Source: Myxococcales bacterium (lineage in GTDB: Bacteria > Myxococcota > UBA727 > GCA-2721815). Taken from it: a stretch of 64,000 bases of DNA. The stretch covers positions 13,888 to 77,887 of the forward strand of contig PBLQ01000003.1 of the NCBI GenBank assembly GCA_002721815.1, in the 5' to 3' direction. Shown in pieces: positions 1 to 10,800 of this stretch. Numbering within the stretch: the stretch's first letter is position 1; each line of letters starts with the position of its first letter. Made by a program: the position numbers and the translations under genes. Under the pieces are notes generated by a model. The model ran no database searches. It was not told the origin of the DNA and saw only the letters and a list, made by a program, of their open reading frames with translations.

Positions 1-328
1 TGCCGCCCCAGGCGCCTGCGCAATCTTGGGTACAATCATTGGTGGGGTCATCGTCGCAGGTATTGCAGTTGTCTAAGGTGGAAGTGCCGCCCCATGTACC
101 CGAACAATCGGGTGTACTGGAGACGCAAATGGCCAGTTCGCCGGTCTCCAGGCAGAGCAAGCCTTCATGACAGGTTCCGTCATCCAGGCAGGGGTATCCG
201 GCTTGCCCCAGAAAATCTGCCAACGGATCTGTCTGTTTCGGTGGAGGGACCGTCTGGGGGCAACCAGGCAAAAAAACAGCTAAAACCAACCCAAAGAGGG
301 GTATCTGAACGCGAGCGGAGGTAAACAT
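1..328 (-). CDS. Cys-rich lipoprotein, N-terminal part only (gene runs off the left edge)
   Basis: The reverse strand reads open from an ATG at 328 to the window edge, so only the first 109 residues are visible. The start follows an AGGTG ribosome-binding site. Residues 1-23 form a lipoprotein-type signal peptide with the lipid-attachment Cys at 23 (FLPGC). A short Cys module follows (C-x5-C-x2-GLLC ... CV), of the kind seen in three other lipoproteins of this window. The visible part ends in a repeat of the form DCSGTWGG ... DNCNTCDDDP ... DCAGAWGG, a Cys/Trp/Gly repeat common in secreted proteins of marine bacteria. It is probably exported and lipid-anchored at the cell surface. Function unknown. 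The lipoprotein call is good; the total length cannot be known here. Confidence 0.75.
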   Translation of the reverse strand, partial: MFTSARVQIPLFGLVLAVFLPGCPQTVPPPKQTDPLADFLGQAGYPCLDDGTCHEGLLCLETGELAICVSSTPDCSGTWGGTSTLDNCNTCDDDPTNDCTQDCAGAWGG

Positions 329-450
329 CACCTAAAGTATACTTTGGAAATTCCGATTAAACCAATAGAACTACGTAACTTTTCAGGATTTAAAACATTT
401 TTAATGGTATCCTTATAAAAGCGCCAAAGTCATTTCAATCTGTAGGTATT
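329..450. promoter_or_regulatory. Divergent intergenic region with a perfect 12-bp palindrome
   Basis: This AT-rich spacer separates two divergent genes and should hold promoters in both directions. A perfect palindrome, AAAGTATACTTT, lies at 334-345, only five bases upstream of the leftward start codon, so a protein bound there could block that gene. A TATAAA at 414-419 could be a -10 box for the rightward gene, but no convincing -35 box is visible. The assignment rests on position and composition. Confidence 0.35.
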
Positions 451-1251
451 ATGTTCCGATTTATGTTCATTTTAGTTGTGTTGGGCTGTTCTCAAGGTGC
501 TCTTGCACACAATGACAGCGCTCAGGACAACCAACAGGAATGGCCAAAAATGTCGGGCACCTGGATCATGGAACTCGTTTCTCTGTCCGACACGCCTGTA
601 CCCATTGTCGAAAAGGTAACGGCCCGAACCTTCTCATTGACTTTGGTAGATGTAGAGCAAAATGGCTCTGATTTGACATTCCGTGAAACCGTTTGTCGGC
701 TGGATACCCAGCTTGAAATCAGTGTCGTTCAGATGACGCCTTCCAAGAATTTCACTAAAGCGTTGTCAGGGAAGGTACGAACCGCACGGCTGGTGAGGAA
801 GAGCCCCTCGGAGATTGAGTTACTGATCGATGACCGAACGATTGTGCACAGTGCTAAGCTTCAAGACCGCGAAAATGAGCCGCTGCCAACCAACCCTGAT
901 GACCCCCGGGTGTTTGATGGTGACCACGATGGTCATCCAGGTATGACCATGAAGTTTTCTGGGTTGGTCATTGGTGAAGCTTATGTGGTGCAACGCACCA
1001 AAAGTGAGATGCGCGGTAAGTTACTCGGACCTGATTTGGTGAAGGGACCGATGTTTTGGCAGACGGAGCAGGTCGTTCTCGATGTCAGTAACCCGTTCTT
1101 ACGTTTCGCACCGAAACCGAAGGCTGGGGTGGGGCGTGACGACTCGTTCTTCGTTTTGCGACGGGCCCAAAACAAACCGACTTGTGATGATGTCTCTTAT
1201 TCAAAACAAGTCCAGCTGATGGTTAAAAATCCAGAACAGAAAGCAAACTAG
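451..1251 (+). CDS. Secreted protein of unknown function
   Basis: The 266-residue product begins with a Sec signal peptide (hydrophobic residues 4-13, likely signal peptidase I cleavage after A-L-A near residue 19). A Cys in VVLGC could instead make it a lipoprotein, but the ALA site looks better. The mature part is predicted to be beta-rich and has no motif I recognise; it has a Lys/Arg-rich segment and a D-G-D-H-D-G-H run near residue 155. Its stop overlaps the stop of the convergent CheB-like gene by four bases (CTAG). The start follows an AGG-containing site. It is likely periplasmic or surface located. No function assigned. Confidence 0.7.
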   Translation: MFRFMFILVVLGCSQGALAHNDSAQDNQQEWPKMSGTWIMELVSLSDTPVPIVEKVTARTFSLTLVDVEQNGSDLTFRETVCRLDTQLEISVVQMTPSKNFTKALSGKVRTARLVRKSPSEIELLIDDRTIVHSAKLQDRENEPLPTNPDDPRVFDGDHDGHPGMTMKFSGLVIGEAYVVQRTKSEMRGKLLGPDLVKGPMFWQTEQVVLDVSNPFLRFAPKPKAGVGRDDSFFVLRRAQNKPTCDDVSYSKQVQLMVKNPEQKAN

Positions 1252-1829
1252 CTGCAAGCTTGGTGGAGCACTTTTGCGATTTCCCTCACCGTTAGCTGTG
1301 GGGACTGCGGTGAAACCAAACCGGCATTGATTGGAATGTCTGGTTCCATGGCAGATTTTGGATCTTGGATTAAAACCGGCAGTTGTTTTTGAGCAAAGAC
1401 ATCCACGGCTTGTTGGCCATCGGACCCAAAACCGGAGAGCATCACAGCAACCGGGTATTGAAAAACATCCGCGGCAGAGAGCAGCAACCGGTCGATGGAG
1501 GGCGCCAGAGCACCTTCCGTTGGAACAGAAAGACGGATGCGTGCGACATGGTCTGCATCCCGTCCAATAGAGATGTGTTGACCTGGCGGCGCAAAAACCA
1601 CGCCATCGGTAATGCGCTGATCTGCCTGAGCCAACGGAATTGATGTGTCGTGATCACCCCAGATTTGCATCAAGGTTTCATTGGCGTTGGTGGGGATGTG
1701 AATGGCAACCACGATGGGAACGGGCAGATGTTTGAGGGTCCCCAAGAAGTCTTTTAAAGCCGAGAAGGCTCCAGTGGAGCCGTTGATGAGTATGATATCA
1801 GGCTTTTGGGCGAGAAAATTCGTTTCCAT
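1248..1829 (-). CDS. Free-standing CheB-type methylesterase domain protein
   Basis: The 193-residue product covers just the catalytic domain of the CheB protein-glutamate methylesterase family, which removes methyl groups from chemoreceptor glutamates. The expected triad is visible: Ser18 in NGSTGAF, His44 in VVAIHIP and Asp137 in LSGFGSDG. The substrate-side APPGQHISIG segment is also present. The usual N-terminal receiver domain is absent, so control by CheA phosphorylation is not expected. No CheR, CheA or receptor gene is nearby. It may serve a chemosensory system elsewhere or have been recruited to another ester substrate. The ATG at 1829 follows AAAGGACC, a good ribosome-binding site. 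The domain call is firm; the biological role is not. Confidence 0.85.
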   Translation of the reverse strand: METNFLAQKPDIILINGSTGAFSALKDFLGTLKHLPVPIVVAIHIPTNANETLMQIWGDHDTSIPLAQADQRITDGVVFAPPGQHISIGRDADHVARIRLSVPTEGALAPSIDRLLLSAADVFQYPVAVMLSGFGSDGQQAVDVFAQKQLPVLIQDPKSAMEPDIPINAGLVSPQSPQLTVREIAKVLHQACS

Positions 1830-2138
1830 GGTCCTTTGCGGCCGTTTTTGTAGGTGGGGTGCGCACCCGATTTGTAGCGTTATTTCTGCTCAAAAATCCA
1901 TTTAATCTCGGGATCATATGAGATTTTCAACGTTTTTTGATTCCCATGGCCATCACAAGACCTTCAAAAGGGGCCGAAGAAAAAATAAAACTTCTTTAAA
2001 ACAGGTACTTACGCTTATTGACGCAAAAGGCCAAAAGCGAATGCCGGTGAGAATTGCGCTTACCGCATTCTGTGTTAGGTAATTCCGCACATTGGGGCTT
2101 AACGTCACCTTTGTCGCACACAACCACGAGGGATAACC
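1830..2138 (+). promoter_or_regulatory. 309-bp intergenic region with a structured leader before pckA
   Basis: No gene is visible here. It should carry the pckA promoter and the promoter of the leftward CheB-like gene. An inverted repeat AATCTC-N10-GAGATT lies at 1904-1925. Closer to pckA two overlapping hairpins can be drawn by eye: A pairs 2035-2042 with 2053-2061 (one bulge) and B pairs 2039-2048 with 2062-2070 (one bulge). They share bases and cannot form together. The ribosome-binding site GAGGGA is at 2128-2133. Regulatory function is inferred. Confidence 0.4.
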
Positions 2139-3770
2139 ATGACCAAAAGTAAGGTGGGACTCGAGAGTCTCGGACTTCAAACCGCAGCCGAAGTGTACTG
2201 GAACCTAAAACAAGATCAGTTGATCGAGAAAGCCGTTGGCAATGGCGAGGGAAAATTGACAGCACACGGGGCCTTTGTTGCCACTACTGGAGAGCGGACC
2301 GGTCGTTCTGCGAACGATAAATTTCTTGTCCAATCCGAGCCTTCCCAAGACAAAATCTGGTGGGGTACCGTGAACAAGTCTATCGGCGCTGACGTCTTCA
2401 CACAAATCAAAGAAGAGGTGTTGGCATATCTCGGCTCGCGAAACGAGTTGTTCGTGCAAGACCTTTTTTGTGGTGCAGAGCCTTCTGAGCGTTTGCCCAT
2501 TCGTGTGATTAACGAAACGGCTTGGCACAATGCGTTTGCCGCCAACATGTTTATCGACCCTACCGACGCTGAGAGAGCGGAACACGAACCCAAATTCACG
2601 GTGCTGCACGCGCCCCATTTTAACACCATAGACAAAGACAAATATGGACTAAACTCCAATGTCTTTGTTTTGATGAATTTCGAAGAGCGATTGGTCTTGA
2701 TCGGCGGCACCCAGTACGCCGGTGAAATCAAGAAATCCATTTTTTCGGTGATGAACTTCTTATTGCCGCAAAAAGGAATTCTGACCATGCACTGTTCAGC
2801 CAATGCAGGCCCGGACGACAGTGCTGTGTTCTTCGGTTTGTCGGGTACGGGCAAAACCACCTTGAGTGCTGACCCCGATCGCGCTTTGATCGGCGACGAC
2901 GAACACGGATGGGGTGATAATGGGGTCTTCAACTTCGAAGGTGGTTGCTATGCCAAGATGATCGACCTCAGCGCTGAAGCAGAGCCAGAAATCTTCGCCA
3001 CCACCCGCATGCCGGGCACTTTGCTCGAGAATGTCATCCTCGATGATAACGGTGTGCCCGATTTTACGGATACCTCGTTGACTGAGAACACGCGCGGTTC
3101 TTATCCCATTGAGTTCATTGAGAACAGAGTGGTTTCGGGCAAAGGGGTACACCCCAAGAATATCGTCTTCCTGTGTGCTGATGCCTTCGGTGTGTTGCCT
3201 CCAGTGAGCCGGCTCACCCCCGAACAGGCTGCGTACCATTTCATGAGTGGCTACACGGCAAAGGTTGCTGGGACAGAAGTGGGCGTCACTGAACCCCAGG
3301 CCACATTCTCAGCATGTTTCGGCGCGCCGTTTATGCCTTCACACCCTTCGGTCTACGCGGAACTCTTGTCCAAAAAGATTCAAGACCACGGTGTTACGGT
3401 CTGGTTGCTGAACACGGGTTGGATTCGCGGTGCCTACGGTGTCGGTGAGCGCATCAGCATTAAGTGGACACGTCGTTTGTTGAATGCGTGTTTGGACGGG
3501 TCGTTGGCTGATGGCGAATTCGACTACTTCGTGCGATTTGGGTTTGAAATCCCAAAAAGTTGCGATGGCGTTCCTTCTGAAATCCTCAACCCACGCAATA
3601 CCTGGGCGAACGGCGATGCATACGACAACCAAGCAGACCGTTTGGTCACAATGTACCGTGATAACTTCGAACAGTTTGAAGCCGGCTGCAGCGAAGCGGT
3701 TAGAAAGGCAGGGCCACGCCCTTTAGCCATGAGCCACAGCGGGGTAGTTGACGCCCAGCCTGTGGCTTAA
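2139..3770 (+). CDS. pckA: Phosphoenolpyruvate carboxykinase (ATP)
   Basis: This cytosolic enzyme (EC 4.1.1.49) interconverts oxaloacetate plus ATP with phosphoenolpyruvate, CO2 and ADP, the entry step of gluconeogenesis. The 543-residue length matches the ATP-dependent family. The kinase-1a P-loop GLSGTGKTT starts at residue 233, followed by the IGDDEHGW kinase-2 motif that binds metal and nucleotide, and a substrate-binding region containing RGAYGVGERISI near residue 430. The N-terminal ERTGRSANDKF segment is also typical. The ATG is preceded by GAGGGA at a good distance. The gene appears monocistronic: a structured leader lies upstream and a strong terminator downstream. It suggests growth on organic or amino acids, in line with the peptide transporter elsewhere in the window. 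Confidence 0.97.
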   Translation: MTKSKVGLESLGLQTAAEVYWNLKQDQLIEKAVGNGEGKLTAHGAFVATTGERTGRSANDKFLVQSEPSQDKIWWGTVNKSIGADVFTQIKEEVLAYLGSRNELFVQDLFCGAEPSERLPIRVINETAWHNAFAANMFIDPTDAERAEHEPKFTVLHAPHFNTIDKDKYGLNSNVFVLMNFEERLVLIGGTQYAGEIKKSIFSVMNFLLPQKGILTMHCSANAGPDDSAVFFGLSGTGKTTLSADPDRALIGDDEHGWGDNGVFNFEGGCYAKMIDLSAEAEPEIFATTRMPGTLLENVILDDNGVPDFTDTSLTENTRGSYPIEFIENRVVSGKGVHPKNIVFLCADAFGVLPPVSRLTPEQAAYHFMSGYTAKVAGTEVGVTEPQATFSACFGAPFMPSHPSVYAELLSKKIQDHGVTVWLLNTGWIRGAYGVGERISIKWTRRLLNACLDGSLADGEFDYFVRFGFEIPKSCDGVPSEILNPRNTWANGDAYDNQADRLVTMYRDNFEQFEAGCSEAVRKAGPRPLAMSHSGVVDAQPVA

Positions 3771-3801
3771 GCAGCCCAAAAAAATAAATCGTCCCATTAA
3801 C

Positions 3802-3836
3802 AAGGCGTGGTTTTTTCGAACCACGCCTTTTGTGTT
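3802..3836 (+). terminator. Rho-independent terminator of pckA
   Basis: A perfect 11-bp stem (AAGGCGTGGTT at 3802-3812 with its complement at 3819-3829) closes a 6-nt loop and is followed by a T-rich tail. It lies 31 bases after the pckA stop. Confidence 0.85.
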
Positions 3837-3885
3837 AGGGTGAACCGGGCCATGAGGCCATCGCAAATGGTCGCAGAAGACGGGT

Positions 3886-4779
3886 TTGGATGTGGAAGAC
3901 ACAACACAGACGGGACGAGAACAGAATTTTTGGCGCACATTTTTCGCGGGAGGCGTGGTGGCCCTGTCCATCGCCATTGTCGTAGGCCTCGTGGTGGGCA
4001 AGCAAATGGTCTTGTCTTTAGACCTGGATCAAGATTTACAGTTGCAGCTCGATACCGAGGTCCCCTTTAAAACCCATTTAAAGAAAAACATGAAAGTATC
4101 ATTGCCTGACAAAATCAAAACTCAGGTCAACTTAGATCGGGATTTAAACGTGCCGGTGGACGAAACATTTAATGTGCATCTTGACTTAGATGTTGATGTG
4201 CCGGTCGAGCAAGCCATAAGAGTGAAACAAAATGTTTTGGTCGATACCGTGATTCCTATTTCGATGAATCTGACGGAAAAAGAGCTGTCGTTTAAAAACC
4301 TGCAGGTACCTATCGATACAGAGGTCTTTATTGATGATGTGATTGAGTTGGATGTGAAGGTTCCCCTAGACCCGAACATGAAAGCGGCAGGCGTTCTTTC
4401 GGGCATTACGACGGATTGGAACATTCCCATCAAGGTGAAAGTGCCCATTAAGCAAAAGGTACGCATCAAAGATGTCATCACTTTGGATATCCCCAAACTC
4501 AACATTCCGTTGAATACGGAAGTACCTGTGAAAGCCACCGTTCCCATCAATGAAACAATCTTGATCAAACAAACCCTCAAAGTGCCCATCAAACAGAGTT
4601 TACCCGTGGCGGTGAAACAAAACATTCGGGTGCCGGTTAAGCTCAATTTCCCCGTCGAAGCCGAAATTTTGAGCGACGTGGAAGTGGCCATTGACCAGGC
4701 GGTTGAGTCGGTGGTTCAAATCAAAGACGTGGTTCCCGTGCATGTGGGAAGTGTCACCGTTGCTCCATCTTCTAAGTAG
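3886..4779 (+). CDS. Inner-membrane-anchored VPV/IPI-repeat protein
   Basis: The 297-residue product has a short cytoplasmic N-terminus, one transmembrane helix at about residues 22-42, and then an almost uninterrupted run of alternating hydrophobic and charged residues to the end. About sixteen hydrophobic-Pro-hydrophobic triplets (VPV, VPI, IPI, LPV) recur every 10-20 residues, as in KVPIKQ and RVPVKL. This predicts an extended beta structure, perhaps a rod or solenoid, in the periplasm. Cys is absent. I do not recognise the family. The start is a TTG at 3886; a GTG at 3892 is also possible, and a stop at 3853 excludes anything further upstream. It sits between the pckA terminator and its own weak terminator, so it is probably transcribed alone. 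Confidence 0.75.
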   Translation: MDVEDTTQTGREQNFWRTFFAGGVVALSIAIVVGLVVGKQMVLSLDLDQDLQLQLDTEVPFKTHLKKNMKVSLPDKIKTQVNLDRDLNVPVDETFNVHLDLDVDVPVEQAIRVKQNVLVDTVIPISMNLTEKELSFKNLQVPIDTEVFIDDVIELDVKVPLDPNMKAAGVLSGITTDWNIPIKVKVPIKQKVRIKDVITLDIPKLNIPLNTEVPVKATVPINETILIKQTLKVPIKQSLPVAVKQNIRVPVKLNFPVEAEILSDVEVAIDQAVESVVQIKDVVPVHVGSVTVAPSSK

Positions 4780-4802
4780 CTGATATATAGAAGCTTTTTT
4801 TT
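4769..4802 (+). terminator. Weak terminator overlapping the end of the VPV-repeat gene
   Basis: A 6-bp stem, CTTCTA (4769-4774) with TAGAAG (4788-4793), is followed by C and eight T residues. The stem overlaps the last codons of the gene; the loop is 13 nt, so strength is uncertain. Confidence 0.45.
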
Positions 4803-4888
4803 GCCTTATTTATTTCTAGGCGGGGGAGCGGTTTATTGGCTTTCGTGCTAGTCTTTCCGATGCACTTTGTTTCCCAAGGATGGATCAA

Positions 4889-7800
4889 ATGACTAGAAAC
4901 ATGGGCTTTTTTCTTTTTTTGTTGCTGACTGCCTGCCCTCAAGGAGGGCCTAATGTTGCAGACACCGACCCAGCCCCCGTTCACCTCCAAAAACCGAGAA
5001 TCGAACAGCAAATGCCACCTTCTGTTTGTGGCAATGGTATTTTAGAAAATGGTGAGGATTGTGATGATGGAAATACCATCACGGAAGCTTGCTCCCCGCA
5101 AGAAGATCAGTGTGAGATATGCACCAGTGACTGTTCTCTAAGCATCCAAGTCAATGAAGCAGAATGCGGTAATGGCATCGTAGAGTTCGGTGAAACCTGT
5201 GACGATGGCAATGCGGAGACGGAATCCTGTGCCTATGGCTTGGAGGCATGTACGGTCTGTGACGCGAATTGTGACTTAACCGCGGGCGTCGCTCGTTTTT
5301 GCGGGGATGGGTTTCAAAATGTTACAGAAGGGGAATTGTGTGATGATGCCAATGCCGATGATGGCGATGGTTGTGGGAGTTCTTGTCAGGTAGAAACTGG
5401 ATACGCATGCGCGGGGACCACCTGCGAGCCCATCTGTGGCGACGGAATTGTTGTGGGCACCGAAACTTGTGATGACGGAAACAACGAAACCGAGTCATGT
5501 GACCCACAACTCGAACAGTGTGATATATGTAATGGAGACTGCGTTTTAGTCACGGTGAACAATGTGGCCACGTGTGGTAACGGGGTCGTCGAAATTGGTG
5601 AGGCCTGTGACGACCACAATACGGTCACTGAAAATTGCGACCCTTATATCTCAGAATGTGTGGTGTGCTCCGAAGTCTGCGAATGGGCCACGGTTGAGCG
5701 GGTACCCGTATGTGGCGATGGCTTTTGGGAATCTCCAGAACAATGTGACGATGGCAACTTAGAGGTAGAGGATTGTGCGTACGGTGAAACAGGTTGCACC
5801 GTTTGCGGTACGACTTGTGACTATGTGTTGGGCAACGCTCGAAGATGTGGGGACGGGCAGGTCAATGTAGACGATGGTGAATCCTGCGATGATGGCAATC
5901 AACTGACCGAGAGTTGCGCACCTGGCGTGTTGGAGTGCGAGGTCTGTGACAGCGCATGTGAAACCCGTTCTTTGGTCTTGGAGGCGGTGTGTGGCAATGG
6001 GATTTTAGAGGGAGACGAACTATGCGACCAAGGAGCCACGCCCCCAACGGTGTGCGAATATGGCGATTTGGCTTGTTCTTTGTGTGATGCGGAATGTCAG
6101 CCTGTAGAACCAACCCTTCACTATTGTGGCGATGGGGTTCTGGATGAAACGGAAGCATGCGATGATGCCAACCTTCTGACGGGAGATGGTTGTGGCGTTG
6201 CATGTGAAGTTGAAGCTGGATTCGCTTGCGATGGTACGGTGTGTCAGGCCATTTGCGGCGATGGCTTCATTTTGGGGGCTGAAACCTGCGATGATGGAAA
6301 TACCACCGACCAGGATGGTTGTTCCGGCAGCTGCTTGGTTGAGCACGGTTTTGTCTGTGTGGGCGACACTATGAGTGATTGTGCCTCTACCTGTGGTGAT
6401 CAATTGACGGCCAGTGATGAGGGTTGTGATGATGGCGCTCAAAACGATGGCGATGGTTGCACGGCGCTTTGTGAACCCGAGACAGGCTATTATTGCGATG
6501 TTTTGGTCTCTCCCGCTGTTTGCAGCATCAGCTGTGGTGATGGGGTCAAGGCGGCTGCAGAGGCTTGTGATGATGGCAACTTAGCCGCACTCGATGGTTG
6601 CAACGAAAATTGTGAGATCGAACAAGGGTACGACTGCAGCTCTGGTGTGTGTGTCGCTATTTGTGGCGATGGTCTCACGCTTGGGGGCGAGGTTTGTGAT
6701 GATGGCAACCTTGACACTGGGGATGGTTGTGATGCCAGTTGTTCTGTAGAATTTCGTTGGGCATGTGTGCCGGGCAATGCGGGGTCTCTATGTTCGACGC
6801 TTTGTGGCAATGGAGAACTCGACTATGGCGAGGCATGTGATGTGGCTCTAGACCCAAATGGCTGCAGTGATGATTGCTTGTTCGAACCTTTTTGCGGCGA
6901 TGGTTTGTTGAACGATGGTGAAAGTTGTGATGACGGCAATACTATGGACGAAGATGGTTGTGATGCGAACTGCATGATCGAAGAAGGTTTTCAATGCCAT
7001 TCCGTCAATGACGCTGTTTTAAGACGGGTGCACCGTCTCTCGGCCTTTGACGCTGCTGGACCTTTTGTCTATTGGGCCGATGATGCTGGATATGTCGAAC
7101 GTTTGCGCATTGAGGGACGTCGATGGGAGCGTCAACGTATTGCTCCCGATAATACTGGTGATGTCTATGTCGAAGATTTGGTCGCCGCACCTTTGGGGGC
7201 CTTACTGTTAACACGCCACATCCAAGACGAAATATCTGAAAAGAAACTGTGGTGGGTGCAGGGCCAAAGGTGGGGGGCACCGGACGCGCTTTTCCCTGTT
7301 CCTGTTCCCGATGTGCTCGCTGATGTCACTTTAAACGCTTTGGTGAAAAAAGGGGACACTTTGGTGCTGCAAGGAAAGTCAGCAACGGGCGAGGCACATG
7401 TGGCGCTGGTCGGATGGCGACACGTCCTGGCGCCGGATACTTGTTTGGCTGCTTTGACCAGCATGCCGGAATGTCGCCCCACAAAGGTGATCGCAACCGG
7501 TCATCAATTCACCCCTGAGGTGGTTATTGCTCCGGCGCAAAACATGCTGTGGCTGTCGCATGTGAGTGGGGATGAAGTAACGAGTTCGCGGTCGTGGGTT
7601 GGGATTGATTTGGCGGCCGAGACGGTGGATGTGCCCAATTGCGCAGATTCGGACGCATGTTTTCAGTTACAAATTCCAGTGGGCGTCCGTTCTGTTGCAG
7701 CCGTTGAAGACTATTTGCTGGTGTTGGCCGAGGATGGTGTTTTACGCTCTTACGACGCAACGTTCACCGAAGTGGTGTCTCCGTATGGGGCGCCTGAGCC

Positions 7801-10800
7801 CATCAATGCCTCAAAAATTGTCGGTGACGGTCACCGTCTTTGGGCCGTGTTTGGCGGCAACGTGCTTCCCTTTGTTCCTGGTTTAGGCACGACTTCGAAT
7901 ACTTCGGGTGTTGGGCAGTACAAAGTGAGACGGACCAAGCAAGGCTGGGTGAGCGCCAAACTGGATCCTGGCGGGTTACATCCCTTGAGGCAAACGGCCG
8001 GTCCGCTTTCCCATTGTACCAAGGAAAGTTTCGATTTCCACACCGAAGAGGGTGACATGGTGATTGGTAGTCTCGCGGCGGGGGCCAATCGGGGTTGGAA
8101 TGCAGGGGGGTATGTTTCGGGTAGTTTTGCCGGTCATCCAACTGCGGGAAGTGTGAATGCTGCCGGCCGTGATGGCTGGTTAATGGGCGCAAATGGGGCT
8201 GGACAGGTCACGCTCAAAATGGTGGCGCAATCGGTCGACAGTACGAATGCACCCTTGGAAGTGGAAGACCGGACGGATTGGGTGACCAAGGACCCCTCAA
8301 CCGGTGACCTTTGGGTCGCAGCCACTTTTTGTAAAAACGCTCAGGAAGACTGCGCTGCGCGTTGGCTTCGCCAAGAGGGCCAGACCTGGGTTCAGCAAAC
8401 AGTAACGTCTACGGCAGAGGCGGGCATGATCGCTTTACTGACGCGGCTAGACGCAAAAGGCACAACCATCCATCAAACCTATTTTGGCGCGTCCAATTTG
8501 AAGTTCATGGGCAATACCTTAGACCGTCACGGAAATATCTATGTGACGCTCAACTACCAAGGGGCCCTCAATATAACGTCCGAGTCGGGTGCTGTTTTTG
8601 ACCTCCCGAACGCAAACGTGAATCAGAGTTTGGTCATTAAAATTGATCGGGCCGGAGCCATTGTCTGGACACAAGAACTCAAAGGAGATGCCAATGTGAT
8701 CGCCTCTGCTTTGGCCATCTATCCTTTGGCCACGGGTGAGCAGCTCATGGCCGTTTCAGGTTGGTTCAAAGGGCAGCTGCATCCTGAATTGGGTAACGGT
8801 TTGGCCCAGGGCAATGAAGAAGATGGTTTTGTGGCCCTTTTTCGGGAAAGTGACGGGGCCCTTGCCCACGAGCGCACGGTGGTCATGGGTGCAGAGGCAA
8901 ATAATCGCGTGACCGGTATTGCAGCGCATCCGGACGGTTCCTTTTGGATTACAGGTTGGGCCGCACACCCGTTGTCCGCGGCCCAGAACGGAGCGACCCA
9001 GACCGTATCTATGTCGGGTGATGAGATTGATGAGTTGAGCTACGCTTTTGTCGTGCGTTTGTCTCAGGGGGGAGAGACCAACTTTGGCCGCAGATTACAT
9101 TTTGGAGAGGAGTCCGTCCGGTCTTTAGGGGTGCAGGCCCTTGATCGGGGGGGGGCCATGGTGTGGCTCTATTCTGATGGCAACGCCCAGGCCCGTTATG
9201 CCTCACAAGTGGTTCGCATGGAATCCGATGGCCATTTGAGCTGGCGGCGAACCATTGCAGATGTTTCACCTTTTGTGGTGAGACCCGTTTTACCCGCTGC
9301 CATCGGGCTGAGGGATTTTATGATGGGTTTCCAGGTGGAAAGCCCGACCCCTTTGTCGGTCTCTCAGGTGATTCACAATGGTGGCGAAGTCAATGATGAG
9401 ATGTTGTCTTTAGGCGCAGCAGGGCTCCCCTATCAGCGCCAAACCGTCATTTTTAACATGCGCACCATGCCCTTCGACCCCAGTTGTACCGAAGCGACGT
9501 CTTGTGTCGCGTCCTGTGGAGATGGCTTTTTAGGCCCCGAAGAAAGCTGTGACGATGGCAACAACAGCTCATTAGATGGTTGTTCCTCGGCCTGTGAGAT
9601 TGAACCGGGTTTCGTCTGTTTCGGCGAGCGGTCCTCTGTTTGTCAATCGCTGTGCGGCGACGGTTTGGTGTCGTCTCATGAAGTTTGTGACGATGGCAAC
9701 CTTGATGATGGAGATGGTTGTAACGTTTTTTGCCGGGTGGAACCCTCTTTTGTGTGTGTGAACGAATCTGAAACACCATCTCTGTGCACGACCGATTCCT
9801 CTGTGGTGAGTGATTGCGAAGCCAATGAGGATTGTGTCGATTCTGCGAGCCAGCCCGTTGGGCAAATCGCATACGTGGCGCCTGGCTGCGCAGCGGGTGA
9901 TTGCGATGGCAAGTTGGATCGGTGCCAGTTCAACCAGGTGGGGGAGCGGTTGAGTTGCGGGCAAACCGATGGCGCATGCTCCACTGGTTTTCGTACTTGT
10001 ACCAATGATTTGGTGTGGAGCGTTTGCGTTGGGGCCCAACTGAAAGCCCCAGAAATTTGTGATGGGCTCGATAACGACTGTGATGGCGATATTGATGAGG
10101 GCATCCCGAACCTGCGATGCGGCACCGGTGCTTGTGCGAATGTGGTGGCTGCTTGCTCAGAAAACATCCCTCAAACTTGCGAACCCTTAGATATGGCAAC
10201 CACGGAGGTGTGTAATGGCCTCGATGATGATTGCGATGGTGAGATTGATGAAGACCTTCCTGCTTTGATTTCTTGTGGCACCGGTGCTTGCGAAAAGTTT
10301 GTCCCTGCCTGTGTGAACGGTATCCCTGGATACTGTGAAGCCGGAGCGCCTTTGCCCGAAACGTGCGATGGGCAGGATAACGATTGTAATGGTGAAGTGG
10401 ATGACTTGCCCGAAGTGGTTTGTGGGCGTGGGGCATGCCTAAATCGTATGGTTCCTTGTGAAGATGGTGCAATCGTAGAATGTGAACCTCTCGATGCGGC
10501 CACAGACGAAACATGTAATGGCCTGGATGACGATTGTGACAGTTTTGTGGACGAAGGGTTGCAGCCCTGGGATGAAGGTGATGGCGTTTGTCGGAATATT
10601 GTGGCGAGTTGTGAAGATGGTGCATCCGTGCCGCAGCCCGAACCGTTACCACTGGATGTTCGAGAACGCTGTAACCGGCTCGATGATGATTGCGATGGCG
10701 TCATTGATGAAAATCTCAACTGCGATTTTAGATGCGAATTATATAGAGAGAGCAATGTTTGCTGTAATAACTGGTTCTACGATCGTACCCAAGAAGTAGG

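Noticed and set aside
4880-4888. ATG at 4880 as start of the giant lipoprotein
   Set aside because: The Shine-Dalgarno sequence AAGGA overlaps this ATG and is correctly spaced for the ATG at 4889.
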